Assembly: GCF_024139115.2 (NCBI RefSeq)
Contig: NC_085141.1
Location: 66,043,675 to 66,107,674, forward strand
DNA: 64,000 nucleotides
From: Armigeres subalbatus
Taxonomy: Eukaryota > Arthropoda > Insecta > Diptera > Culicidae
Direction of reading: 5' to 3'
Shown here: positions 45,642 through 57,069 of the stretch, piece by piece
Numbering within the stretch: the stretch's first letter is position 1
How the letters are laid out: every line of letters begins with the position of its first letter
Made by a program: the position numbers and the translations under genes
The notes under the pieces: generated by a model
Told to the model about the DNA's origin: nothing
Seen by the model: only the letters and a program-made list of their open reading frames with translations
The model's database searches: none

Positions 45642-48190
45642 TCGCAACAAATCAAAATTCTTCGTAATTGGTGACTTCAATGCCAAACACCGTTCATGGA
45701 ATAATGCTCAAAGCAATTCCAATGGTAAAATTTTATTTGAAGATTGTTCTGCGGGATATTATACTATTCAATATCCCAATGGACCAACTTGTTTTTCTTC
45801 CAGTCGAAATCCTTCTACAATTGATTTAGTTTTAACGGATTCAAGTCAGCTGTGTGGCCAATTGGTAACTCATGCTGACTTTGACTCTGATCACCTTCCT
45901 GTGACATTTGAAATCTCACAAGAAGCCATTTATAATCCAATCAGCTCTACTTTTAATTATCATAGAGCTGATTGGGATTTATATAAAACGTATATCGATA
46001 GGAATTTTGATGTTGATATTGGGCCCTCCTTAGCCGTGCGGTAAGACGCGCGGCTACAAAGCAAGACCATGCTGAGGGTGGCTGGGTTCGATTCCCGGTG
46101 CCGGTCTAGGCAATTTTCGGATTGGAAATTGTCTCGACTTCCCTGGGCATAAAAGTATCATCGTGTTAGCCTCATGATATACGAATGCAGAAATGGTAAC
46201 TTGGCTCAGAAACCTCGCAGTTAATAACTGTGGAAGTGCTTAATGAACACTAAGCTGCGAGGCGGCTCTGTCCCCAGTGTGGGGATGTAATGCCAATAAG
46301 AAGAAGAAGATTCCTCTCGATACCAAAAGTGATATTGATAATGCTCTCGTATCTTTGACAAATTTAATTGTCGAAGCCAGAGGCATTGCAATTCCGAAAT
46401 GTGAAGTTAAATTCAACTCCATTATTATTGACGACGATCTTCAGCTACTGATCCGTCTTAAAAATGTGAGAAGAAGGCAATACCAAAGAACTCGCGATCC
46501 CGCGTTGAAAGTTATTTGGCGAGATTTGCAAAATGAAATTAAAAAACGTTTCGCTATTCTGAGAAATACCAACTTTGAGAATAATGTCTCGAAGTTGGAC
46601 CCCAGTTTGAAACCCTTTTGGAAATTAACGAAAATTCTTGAAAAGCCTCAAAAGCTCATTCCAGCGCTTAAAGAGGGAAATGAAATTTTGTTAACAAATG
46701 GCGAAAAGGCTCAAAAACTTGCTCAGCGGTTTGAGAGTGCCCATAATTATTTTAGTCTAGGTCTCACTAGTGCAATTGAGGATCAGGTTACACAGAGCTT
46801 CGAAGACTTTCTCAATCAGGAGAATGTTTTTGACCCTTCGTTGGGAACTAATTTGGATGAAGTGAGATCTATTACTAGAAAATTTAAAAATATGAAAGCC
46901 CCGGGTGATGATGGTATTTTCTACATACTTATCAAAAACTTCCTGAGAGCTCTTTATCCTTTTTGGTTAATTTATTTAACAAATGTTTTCAATTGGCATA
47001 CTTCCCAGATAAATGGAAAAACGCCAAAGTTGTTCCAATTTTGAAGCCGGACAAAAATCCAGCTGAGGCTTCTAGTTATCGCCCAATCAGTTTGCTTTCT
47101 TCAATTAGCAAACTGTTTGAAAAGATTATTTTAAATAGAATGATGGTTCATATTAATGACAATTCTATTTTTGCTGATGAGCAATTTGGTTTTCGCCATG
47201 GGCATTCAACCACTCATCAGTTATTAAGAGTTACGAACTTAATTCGGCTCAACAAATCTGAAGGATATTCGACTGGAGTTGCTCTTCTTGATATAGAGAA
47301 AGCATTTGACAGTGTTTGGCATGAAGGTTTGATTGTAAAATTGATGAATTTTAATTTTCCTCTGTACATCATTAAACTGATCCAAAATTATTTATCAGAT
47401 CGCTCACTGCAGGTAAACTATCAGAATACTAAATCTGATAGATTACCTGTAAGGGCTGGTGTCCCCCAAGGCAGCATACTGGGGCCCATATTGTATAACA
47501 TTTTTACTTCTGACTTACCTGATTTACCACCAGCGTGTCAAAAATCTTTGTTTGCAGATGACACAGGTCTCTCAGCCAAAGGGCGTAGCCTTCGTGTCAT
47601 TTGTAGTAGATTGCAAAAAAGTTTGGATATTTTCTCCACTTACTTGCAAAATGGAAAAATTCCCCGAATGCTTCCAAAACTCAGTTTATAATTTTTTCAC
47701 ATAAGCCGAGAGCTTCTTATTTGAAACCTTCTAACAGACATATTTTTACTATGGCTGGGTTCCAATTAATTGGTCTAGCGAAGCTAAATATTTAGGACTT
47801 CTGCTATATCAAAAACTAGCTTTTAAAAATCACATTGAAGGCATTCAAGCCAAATGTAACAAATATATTAAGTGTTTATATCCACTTATAAACAGAAAAT
47901 CAAAACTTTGTCTTAAGAACAAACTTTAGATTTACAAACAAATTTTAGACCTGCCATGTTGTATGCTGTGCCAATATGGACTAGTTGCTGCAATACCAGA
48001 AAGAAGGCACTCCAGAGCATTCAAAATAAAATTTTGAAAATGATTCTGAAGTTGCCTCCGTGGTATAGTACCAATGAACTTCATAGAATTTCTAATATTG
48101 AGACATTGCAACAAATGTCCAACAAAATAATTTCCAATTTTAGACAAAATCGTTGCAATCTTCTATTGCAACGATTAACCCTTGTACCCT
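45642..48190 (+). pseudogene. Juan-like ORF2: endonuclease C-part, RT, C-terminus
   Basis: 45642-46020: endonuclease block VIGDFNAKH, then TIDLVLT and FDSDHLPV. The SINE at 46021 follows. 46311-46960: RT N-terminal region (FWKLTKILEKPQ, MKAPGDDGI). A frameshift near 46958. 46963-47650: RT core with SYRPISLLSS, then ALLDIEKAFDSVWH, GVPQGSILGP, and the catalytic FADDT at 47551-47565. A one-base loss in an A-run at about 47648 shifts the frame. 47660-48190: thumb and C-terminal region (AKYLGLLL, MLYAVPIWTSCC), with a stop near 47928 and another shift. At least four lesions; the catalytic aspartates are still present. Confidence 0.88.
46021..46310 (+). mobile_element. tRNA-derived SINE, copy 5
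   Basis: Near full-length copy of the family at 3580, plus strand, from gggccctccttagcc to the aagaagaagaag tail. It sits inside Juan-like ORF2, between codons for FDVDI and LDTKSD. TSD short or blurred (gatatt against gatt). High similarity to copy 2 suggests a recent source. Confidence 0.93.
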
Positions 48191-48438
48191 TAGTATAAAA
48201 TAGGTTAAGTTTAGTTTAAGTTGAAACCATTGTAATTCCTGCATGGTTCAATTCAACCAGAGGAAAAAATTCTAACTGCCAGAGGCAATTGAAATGTATT
48301 AATAATAACTAAAAGCGTAACATAGCAAATAAGGATGATAGTGTTAAGAAAACACGGAACACCTAGTCTAAGAGATGAATGCATGTATTAGATAATTAGC
48401 AAATAAAATTTGTTAAAAAAAAAAGGTTAGATCAAGCA

Positions 48439-50243
48439 AAGAAGCCTGCTTCGAGGGCCTGTGTCAAAGTGCCAACGCGAATCCGTGGGGTGACGCCTAT
48501 AGGGTCGTAATGGCCAAGACACGTAGGGCGATGGCCCCTACAGAGCGGTCTCCAGAGAGGCTGGAGAGGATCATCGCGGGGCTCTTCCAACGTCATGACC
48601 CAAGTCCCTGGCCTCACTTTGTGGAGCTGCCAGGGGCCAGGTTGGCCGACGAGGGAAGAGTAACTGTGACGGAACTTGCGAGGATTGCACAGTCCCTTAG
48701 TGTAGGTAAGGCGCCAGGACCGAATGGTTTTCCGATCCTGGCCATCAAAGCGGCCATTGCTGAGGCTTCCGAGATGTTCAGATCTGTCATGCAGAGATGC
48801 CTGGACGATGGTATATCGAGTAATCAGTTCGGCTTCCGAAAGGGTAAGTCGACCGTAGACGCTATCTTGTCGGTTACCAAATCCGCGGAGATAGCTATCC
48901 AGCGTAAGAGAAGGGGAGTTCGCTATTGTGCAGTAGTGACTCTCAACGTGAGGAATGCTTTCAATAGTGCCAGTTGGGCAGCTATTGCAGATGCGCTCCT
49001 GCGTCTTGGAATTCCCGAGTACCTGTACAAGATTCTCGGAAGCTACTTCCAGAATCGAGTACTGGTATACGACACGGAGGCGGGGCGGAAGTGCGTTGAC
49101 ATAACCTCAGGGGTTCCGCAAGGTTCCATACTGGGTCCGGTATTATGGAACAGCTTTCATGTACGACGGTGTCTTGAGGTTGAAGTTACCGGTGGGCGTG
49201 GTAATCGTCGGCTTCGCTGACGATATTACGCTGGTGGTCTACGGCGAATCGATCGAAGAGGTGGAGTTGACTGCAGCCCACTCGATCGCAATTGTGGAGA
49301 AGTGGATGAGTTCCAGGAAGTTAGAACTGGCTCACCACAAGACTGAAGTGGTTGTTGTTAACAACCGAAAGTCGGAGCAACAAGCGGTGATAAGGGCATG
49401 CAATTGCGCGGTCACCTATGAACGCTCCATCAAACTCTTGGAGGTAATGATCAACGATAAGCTCACCTTTGGTAGCTACGCAATTACGCCTGCAAGCGTA
49501 CCTCCACATGATGATGTCCAATAGCTCTGCGGTTTATGCCAGCAAGCGCAAGCTTCTGGCTAGCGTCGCTCTGTCCATACTGAGGTATGGGGGACCAGCT
49601 TGGGGCACGGCCCTGCGTATTAACTGCTACAGAACGAAGTTAGAAAGTACGTATAGGCTCATGTGCCTAAGAGTTGCGAGCGCGTACCGTACCGTGTCGC
49701 ACGATGCACTTTGGTCATCACCGGTATGATGCCTATTGACATCGTTATCGGTGAAGACATAGAGTGCTTCGAAATGCGCGGCACGAGTTGCATCCGTAGG
49801 ACTGACTGAGGTTGGCCTCAATGGTCAAATGGCAGCGTGCGTGGGACAGCTCCACTAAGGGTAGATGGACACATAGGTTGATACCGGAGATAGGTACGTG
49901 GGTCAAGAGGCGTCATGGGGAAATTACTTTTCACCTGACCCAGGTCCTCACAGGGCATGGTTGCTTCAGACAGTATCTACACCGGTTCGGACACTCGGCC
50001 TCGCCCGAGTGTCCGGTGTGCGCAGTTTTAGAGGAAACGGCGGAACACGTGTTGTTCGTGTGCCCGCGTTTTCGCACAATGCGTGACCACATGCTTGCCA
50101 CATGTGGTCTGGACACTACTCCGGACAACCTAGTCCGTAGGATGTGTAAAGATGAAGTTAGCTGGAACGCCGTTTTATCGGCTATCATCCAAATTGTCTC
50201 GGAGATACACAGAAGGTGGCGCGTGGACTCGAGGAATGGCTAG
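48439..50243 (+). pseudogene. R1-like LINE RT and C-terminal region, broken
   Basis: 48439-48815: RT N-terminal part (VGKAPGPNGFP). About 60 codons of the RT fingers are missing at about 48815-48822, where RCLDDG joins directly to SNQFGFRKGKSTVDA. 48840-49150: palm (VTLNVRNAFNSASW, GVPQGSILGP). Frameshift near 49150. 49159-49524: catalytic FADDITLV at 49213-49236. Further shifts near 49470 and 49725. 49812-50243: tail with a Cys-X2-Cys-X8-His-X4-Cys motif (CPVCAVLEETAEH-VLFVC). In the palm, VTLNVRNAF has Asn where the catalytic Asp of D-x-x-x-A-F is expected. Confidence 0.8.
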
Positions 50244-50838
50244 TTCAGGCGCAAATAAGAGGTGGTCCAAGGGTTCGGAGTCGGCTTCATGGGTCATACC
50301 GGTGCCCTGTGGTCGAACTCGATCCTTTTGTCGAACAAGTGGCCGCGTGAAGAACAACATGGTATCGTCGCTTTCGCGGCGTCGGTCAACCGGGCGGGTT
50401 CCGAGCCCGAGGACGGAAAGGGGTCCTCGTCAAGGCTGGGGCAGGCGTAGGCACCGCGTCGGCAAGTCCCTCTGTGTGCTGGCGAATAGACCCTATCGCA
50501 GAGCGGTCAATTTGGGGTGCACGCGGCATCATCATTCTTGATACCAGTCGTGCAGAGGGAAGCAGCAGGGAAGTCGACCCTTCCCACCTTCCGAGGACAT
50601 AGGACGTGGTAAGGCCACCTGGAAAGCCGGCAATGCGCTGGCACGATACCATGGTGTTCTTCTAAAAAAGCGAGTCACGATGTTCGGTGCTGCAAGGACA
50701 CGCAGCTAACCTCGAGGGTGCGTTGTGCACACGAACAGACAGACATTTTTTCAGCTCGACGAGCTGAGTCGATTGGTATGTAACATCATGGGTCTCTGAG
50801 ACTTCTATAAAAAAAATCGATGTTGGAGTGAAATGATA

Positions 50839-50872
50839 GCCTTTCGGTACAACTTTGTTGTACGAGAAAGGC
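50839..50872 (+). other. 3'-end hairpin of the R1-like LINE
   Basis: gcctttcggtacaac pairs with gttgtacgagaaaggc around a short loop, directly before the A-tract. In live LINEs a 3' RNA structure here is used by the RT to recognise its template; that role is inferred. Confidence 0.7.
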
Positions 50873-50878
50873 AAAAAA

Positions 50879-51050
50879 TGAAGTCCATCGAGAAACAGCT
50901 GAGATATTAACGTTCAAAGTGATAAATAGTTGGAAATCATTATTTGCCGAACAATACAAAGAAGCGTTGACTCTTCCTTGATCGAATGGTCCAAAAACTT
51001 GAAAATCCATCGAGGATCAGCTGGATATTAACGTTCAAAGTCTATCATAT
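50879..51050. repeat. About 122-bp tandem repeat at the LINE 3' junction
   Basis: tccatcgag-agctg-gatattaacgttcaaagt blocks occur at about 50884 and 51007, 122-123 bp apart. The 40-bp repeat shared with 42396 lies between them (50949-50988). So the R1-like LINE sits inside a local tandem repeat, with part of a unit on its left side. Confidence 0.72.
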
Positions 51051-51547
51051 TTTCGTGACGGTCTCCGATTTTCGCATTCGCATAGTGTACCTCGGTATAA
51101 AATACATTACATTACATTAATACAGACATTACCGGATTCATCCTACTTGTCCTGCATTGCTAGGCGTCCCGGAAAATGTCCCGCATTTCAAGATGAATGT
51201 ATAAACGATGGAGAATTCATGGAATCCGTAGGAAATGGAATGTCTAGCAAATCAGTAACAGATGTAAATAATCAGAAGAAAAAGGAAAACATCGGCAGTC
51301 TACTGATCGTGGAGAATGAAGGTTTGAATAATTTTAAGATTATAGACAATTTCTGTAAGGTTTAAAAAATCTAGCCATTAGCAAATATTGAGTTTATTGG
51401 TCAGGGTCTATGTAACGCAGAAATCTTAGGAACCTGAAGCAATGGAATGCGGAAATATCAAGGATTTGTATACGGAAACTAAAATACCTCATGCTATGCT
51501 GAAAAGTTTAGGTCCTGGCAATGATTTATTTATATATTACCAAACTA

Positions 51548-51931
51548 AGGCCGGAGTGGCCTGTGCAATACATGAAAGTCTTCTCCATTCAGCTCGGTCC
51601 ATGGCTGCACTTCGCCAACCACGCAGTCTGCGGAGGGTCCGCAAATAATCCTCCACCTGATCAATCCACCTTGCCCGCTATGCACCTCGCCTTCTTGTTC
51701 CCATCGGATCGTTGTCGAGAACCATTTTCACCGGATTACTGTCCGACATTCTGGCTACGTGCCCGGCCCACCGCAGTCTTCCGAATTTCGCGGTGTGAAC
51801 GATGGATGGTTCTCCCAACAGCTGATGCAACTCGTGGTTCATTCGCCTCCTCCACGTACCGTCCGCCATCTGCACCCCACCATAGATGGTACGTAGCACT
51901 GTCCTTTCAAAAACTCCCAGTGCGCAATGAT
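51548..51931 (-). pseudogene. RTE-like LINE C-terminal fragment
   Basis: The minus strand reads LGVFERTVLRTIYGGVQ, WRRRMNHELHQL, GRLRWAGHVARM and TRRRGA, then, after a frameshift near 51678, ARWIDQVEDYL and MDRAEWRRL. This is the same C-terminal design as at 62553-63173 but a clearly different copy or subfamily. RT domain absent. The overlapping plus-strand frame at 51521 is its antisense shadow. Confidence 0.8.
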
Positions 51932-52289
51932 CTGATTCCTCAAAAAATGAAAAGATCTGAAAAGCTTCAAAATCATGAAAATTGATTCATTGATTGAAAT
52001 AAAAACAAAAAAAGCTCCGAGAATTAACAATACAAGACAAGAACGAGAATTGACAAGAAAAGACAATTTCACCGTCTTCAACCAATGATTGTTCAAAAAC
52101 AACGAACGAAGAAACCACATTCAGTAAACCAGTGAAGAATGTTTTACTAATCGAAAAGATTCCACAACTGGAGCGGGAATTAAACTTTCATCTCATGATA
52201 CACAACATACTACACAATACTACAGGGCCACAAGGTCTAGATTTTGAATCATTTGTTTGTTTCTATGAAATCAAGTACCATTTCGACAT

Positions 52290-52350
52290 TTTTTTTTCTT
52301 TTTTTGTCTTTATTTTGGAGGTTTGCAGCTCTGGGCTGGCTCACCTCTTA
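52290..52350 (-). mobile_element. Retroposon 3' tail fragment
   Basis: The minus strand reads agaggtgagccagccc, then aataaagac and a poly-A tract. Same tail as the copy at 57082. A short blurred TSD (cgacatt against tgacatt) flanks it. Confidence 0.6.
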
Positions 52351-54180
52351 CTTGACATTGTATTGTAGCTTGATAGAAGAAAAATCTCTTTTTAAACGTT
52401 TCGATACGCTTTCAAATGTTTAAAATATATAATACATAAGGTGTTCCGGATTGGTCCAAGGAAAATGTAATCACTTTACTTTAAACACAATGTTGAAGGA
52501 GTAAAACAAATGACCACCAAATTGGACGGCTGCTCTTTCCCTCGCAATTTGAATATGTTACTCGATGCTTGTTTACGCACAGAATGCAATGAGAAATATT
52601 TACAGCATTGCACTCAACTAACCTTTATCTTAAGCTATAATAACTGCTCAGAAATTGCAACCATTCAGCTTATCGCTCTTTTATGTAAAAGTTTTGCAAA
52701 ATATACCTACCTATTCAGTACATAGCTCTAGGCGGTGCTTAACCATCGTATTGAATCCTGTCGAAAAGCATATTTCCACAATATTTAACAGGAGGCGGAA
52801 ATGTTCTATAAATTGGCGTAGTTTTTTTACGCGCATCTACCGAGTTTAGTAACGAGAAAACCCTTAACCGCTCAACATGCACTTTATGTCACACTTAAAA
52901 TATTTTCTCGCATGTTACTGCGCGCAAAAACATAATCTTCTACTTTATTATCGTAGGTTTAACATCCACTCATCGGTAGTTATGCAAATTGGCTCGAACT
53001 GTTCATGCAGGAATTATAATTGGGATGCATGGCGTATGCACTTACCTTGATTATTGTTATTTTCTGCCCTGAACTTTTCTTATTTTGATCGTTCCACAAA
53101 GCAGAACCCAGGAACACCAGACCATCGCATGAGCTGCATTTTACGCGGAAGCGTTTTCAGATATACATAATACATCTTGTTAACATTCTTTTCGATTTTG
53201 AAGATTCTGGTGCCGAAATAAACCTATTAAAATATCGAAACGTTTATCAATTAACAAGGCAACGAACTCGGCCATGTCACGAGGCCCAACACACTCCATT
53301 AATCGTTCCATAGCCTTATACACATAGCCGGCGCGTAAGTAATCGAAACATGTCATTTGCACCTCCCCAAAAGTAGCGCCAATTCGCCACGCCGGGAACT
53401 ACACTAGCATTACTTCGTTTTAATCAACGGTTTACACAAGTGGATAAACTCTGACATTGATATCATAATACGCACTCGGTCGCGCTCGTCGAGCTTCGGG
53501 TTGCGGTGGACCAGTTGGAAAAGTCAACGATCACGATCGCTGCTGTATGCCTATAGGACGGAAACCCCACGGTACCATGATGAATTAACGTTCAACGGCC
53601 AGAAGAGCTACTGGCTGTTGAAACGACTTTGTATGGTCCAACGCTAGCGATGATTGATTTCGGACGCACGAGAAAACCTGAACCGAGGATTAAGGTTCGG
53701 AGCCCCCCTTTTTATGCGACAACATGTCATTACATCACTCCCAAAAATGGTCCCACTCGGGTCTTTGTACTCTTGTTGGGTCCGACATGGTCCCAATGGT
53801 GGTCGCAAGCGGTAGCAATCGCCAGAAGCAACAGAACAGTAGGTTACCTGTTTAGTGTGACTGGTTTCTCTTCTGGGACTGCAAAAGGTGAAACAGTGAC
53901 GAGTCACGTCGCGCCGGACGGTGCGTGGAAACGCATATTTCAACGCGTGGCTTACGCGGTTCAGAGTGATCTCGATTTGTCTTTTCATCCGACCGATTGA
54001 CACTTAGATAAACGAAACGTGTCTATTTGTGAGTCACGATTTGGTTGAGATATCTATTTGTTTCTATGTCGTAATCCAGCCGATGCAGATACACCGTTAT
54101 CCAGAATGTCAGTAGCATTATGCACCGTGGGCACAAAAGAGTTGTACTTGTCAAAACACAATCCACACTAAAAACATAAA
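52351..54180. other. Low-copy stretch with unassigned open frames
   Basis: Two frames have fairly ordinary codon use: 53180-53362 on the minus strand (GTG start, phrase KAMERLMECVGPRDMAEF) and 53629-54000 on the plus strand (123 codons, also open on the minus strand). Neither matches a family I recognise, and no splice structure was found. They may be eroded gag-like or host exon fragments. Confidence 0.3.
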
Positions 54181-54181
54181 A

Positions 54182-55801
54182 CATTTACTACAGAGCCGTA
54201 GCGTGGACTCCCGGCGCCCTTGGCGAAATCTTTTTTGGGCGCCCCTCTCGTATTAAGGAAAAATGTGCAATATTTCACAATCCAATAACATTTTGAATCT
54301 CACCTTAAAGTTTTATAATTTTTTATTAACGAGATTTTTTTCACTATGTTGGCTCATCTTGTAGAACAATAAGATTAAAAAGTTTAGTGGATTGAAGATG
54401 CTTCATATAACAAGCAATATATTAGGCGGTATGTCCCTGGAAAGTTTTTAAATTTTGTGACCTTTTACACTAATTTGCAAAATATGGTAAGAGCTTGGTA
54501 GAGTCGTGGACAATTCTGGATCCTCGTATGAAATCTGTTGGAACATCCAGGCTGAAAGATCATTAAAATTGCTGAAAGTTATTTACTTACAGCTCATAGT
54601 GTCCTAACGGTTGTTTCTTGCTCTTAGTGGAAGGAACTGACGTACTTGCAAATACATAGCAGAGAAAAGAGATTTGAAAATCATAACAAATCATATACTA
54701 ATGTCCAATGGTTGGAACAAGAAAATCCAACTCTGAAGTGGATCGATCGATGATCGAAATCGCTATCGGATTTAGGAACAAGAAATGGATGGATATGGAT
54801 GTTGGGTCAATAACATCCAACTTTGAAGTAGTCGGAATCGCCATCGGAAGCAGGACGGCCAGGAAGTGAGGAAATGAGGCTATGAATGCTTTGATAGCAC
54901 ATGCCTTGGCACATGTTGTATGTATTGCGGATAAATTTTGCTAATCTATGAGAGCTTTGATGAATGATAACCAGAGTAGTAATTTAATTATATTTATTGA
55001 ACGGCTATTCAGTCTTGCAATTATTACAATGAATTTTTTTATGTACCCGACTTTTCAACACTGGGATTGTGTCTTTATTGAGTGGAAAAAATTTTTGGTG
55101 TTTGTCCCTTGAAAAAGGCACAATCCCCGTGTTGAAACGTCAAATAAAAAAATAACTCATTGTAATAATTGCAAGACTAAATAGCCGTTCAATAAATATA
55201 ATTCAAACGCACAGTCGATCCATAATCGGTAGTCATTTAATCAAGGCACATTATCACTGCTTATCGTAATGCCGCCAGGTCAAATGCGTCCATGATGATA
55301 TATTTTCGGACTAAATGAAGTTTTTCTGAATGAAATGAGAGTTGTCTTAAATCTACACCATCCTTACCTTTACCTCATCCCGATATAAGTCCCGATATAA
55401 GTCATCCCGATATAAGTCATAATTTGGTGGCAGTTTGTGTCCGAAAATGGCAACAATCCGATCTACAATTTTCAAATAACTTTTTGAATAAGTACAAGTA
55501 TAAGTATTCTAGACTTTTTCTTGGCCCCTTGTAGACGGTTCCAAAAGGCTCAGAGAAACCGAAAGGGCAGTCAAAGTTAAGACCAAATCATTCGACTTGT
55601 TTATTTGAGATAGAAGAAAGATTAGATTTCTTGAAATTTCTCCGCCATAGACCTTTAGACTTTATGGTCGGTTTGTTATTATTTGGCCATGTAACGAATA
55701 AAATTGTTCTGTTTCCCATACCGTGATTCTTGATTCTGGCACCCCCTGAGGGCTGGCGCCCTTGGCGGGGGCCAACCCCACGCTACGGCGCTGCATTTAC
55801 A
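54182..55801 (-). mobile_element. hAT-like non-autonomous element, copy B
   Basis: The element at about 54190-55793 is inverted relative to the copy at 6359. Ends cagagccgtagcgtgg and ccacgctacggcgctg, same GC-rich subterminal blocks (ggcgcccttggcg). Flanks catttact and catttaca match in 7 of 8 bases, so the TSD is plausible. Interior holds a hairpin element and no transposase. Copy A is half the length. Confidence 0.78.
54985..55204. mobile_element. Hairpin MITE inside hAT-like copy B
   Basis: Arms of about 85-95 bp (ending near 55079, starting near 55118) pair well: tatttattgaacggct, cttgcaattattacaatga, and gacttttcaacac with gtgttgaaacgtc. The central words ttgaaaaaggcacaa resemble the GACGTTTC hairpins at 39091. 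Confidence 0.8.
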
Positions 55802-56700
55802 TAATGTTTTGCGGATCACTCCCCGTCAACAAGGAAATCAAAACACTGCGGAGTTTATGAAATACTGCTGGTTTACCTGTTTCAGAATGCTGCTGCATCA
55901 TAAACTAAGAAATTGACATTATTTGGATGTGGTTTGGGCAGTTGAAGATTCATATATTTAGGATTTTGGAGATTGTTTGATTTGGAGATTATTGGCGCGT
56001 GCGATCAAATATTGGAAAGACGTTTATCTACCCTATCTCAATGAAAAAAAAATCATATTTGAGAAACTAAAACTCTTGGTTGTTTGTACAATTGTACATA
56101 TTCTGATAGGAGGATATGAGTTTCTTCTGACTGAACTCCTGAACGTAGGAAGATGGATAAAGTTACTCTCATGCTTGAGATCGGGAAACAGTTTTCCCAG
56201 ACTGTGCGATGGACTTATTTACAATAATTTATAATAATAAAAAAAAAATCACAAAAATAAAGAAATAAATAAAAATCCAGACTCTAACATATCGCCTGGC
56301 GATTGATGAGCAAAAACGGTGACGTATTCACTGTGGTGAGTTTAAATGTTTCCCTAATGTAATTTTTTTTTTTTGTTACCGAGATCATCCGAAATAGGAA
56401 CTATTTGGTCACTCGTAGCTTATAGCAAAAATAAACTGCTAAGTCAGATTGAGATTTTCAATCGTACAAATATTCGAATACTTTAAGTTGGCGATATAAC
56501 AACCGGCAACGCTTGAATCGGTTTGGCTCACATTCGACGTTTGCTCACCTGCTGACATTTGATCAAACACAATATCATTAACATGCGGCGATAGTGATTT
56601 TAAAATAATGATTTTTAACAAATATTATCTTAATTTTTAATATAATATATTTATTTTTGTTTGAAGAATATTAAAAGGCATTCATGATTTTTTTTCTTCT
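55802..56700. other. AT-rich stretch without recognised content
   Basis: One 85-codon frame (55977-56234) has no recognised motifs. Otherwise A/T-runs only. Confidence 0.35.
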
Positions 56701-56710
56701 TTTATTTCAG

Positions 56711-56761
56711 GTACAGTTTTAGACGTATGACGTTTGTGGCTTGCATTCCTTTGCTTCAACT
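56711..56761 (+). other. Candidate 51-nt internal exon
   Basis: A strong splice acceptor (long T/C tract ending tttatttcag at 56710) is followed 51 nt later by a donor, gtgagt, at 56762. The middle frame is open and would give about 16 residues. Nothing else ties it to a gene. Confidence 0.25.
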
Positions 56762-57069
56762 GTGAGTAAAAAACACTTTTATTTATACATTAGATAATGA
56801 GAGCTATTTTGTTTAAATTCACATGAGGGATCAAATGCGTTCAAACTGTAGGGGATCAAGTGCGTCCATGTATAGTAACCATCTTCTGTTGAATTTTCAA
56901 AATAAATCCAGAAGAAATTATAGCAATTTGACAGATTTGAGTTGCGAAGTCGTAATAACCCATCAAAAACAAAAATAATAACCCATCTAAACAAAACGAA
57001 AAACTACTTTTATGAGCAGAGCATGGACATTATGACCGCACAATTCGCAGTCGTAACTCGGTAATTGAC

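Larger units (their letters stand above)
45095..48438 (+). mobile_element. Juan-like (Jockey-clade) LINE inserted in the R1-like LINE
   Basis: The insertion at 45109-48424 has a perfect 14-bp TSD, ggttagatcaagca (45095-45108 and 48425-48438), and a poly-A tail ending at 48424. Joining the host LINE across the TSD restores its linker frame (phrase APKTEVRSS before, KEACFEGL after), so the R1-like element was younger and more intact when hit. 5'-truncated: only part of the endonuclease remains. Interrupted by a MITE and a SINE. Similar in style to the Juan LINE of Aedes aegypti. Confidence 0.88.
42650..50878 (+). mobile_element. R1-clade-like LINE, dead, with nested insertions
   Basis: Apparent order: GC-rich 5' leader (42700-43020), gag-like ORF1 (43029-44235), endonuclease (44265-45094), an inserted Juan-like LINE (45109-48424), RT and C-terminal zinc motif (48425-50243), 3' UTR, and an A-tract at 50873-50878 preceded by a hairpin (50839-50872; gcctttc pairs with gaaaggc). 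The 5' boundary is approximate. The R1-like call rests on three gag zinc knuckles plus a C-terminal CCHC without RNase H. Many frameshifts and an RT deletion mean it is not autonomous. Confidence 0.75.

Noticed and set aside
46021..46110. Functional tRNA gene on the plus strand
   Set aside because: A and B boxes belong to a repeated SINE; the acceptor stem does not close.
53629..54000. 123-codon gene
   Set aside because: Open on both strands with no recognisable motif; kept only as an unassigned stretch.
55378..55422. Triple ccgatataagtc repeat
   Set aside because: Only about three short copies; too small to call a minisatellite or assign meaning.
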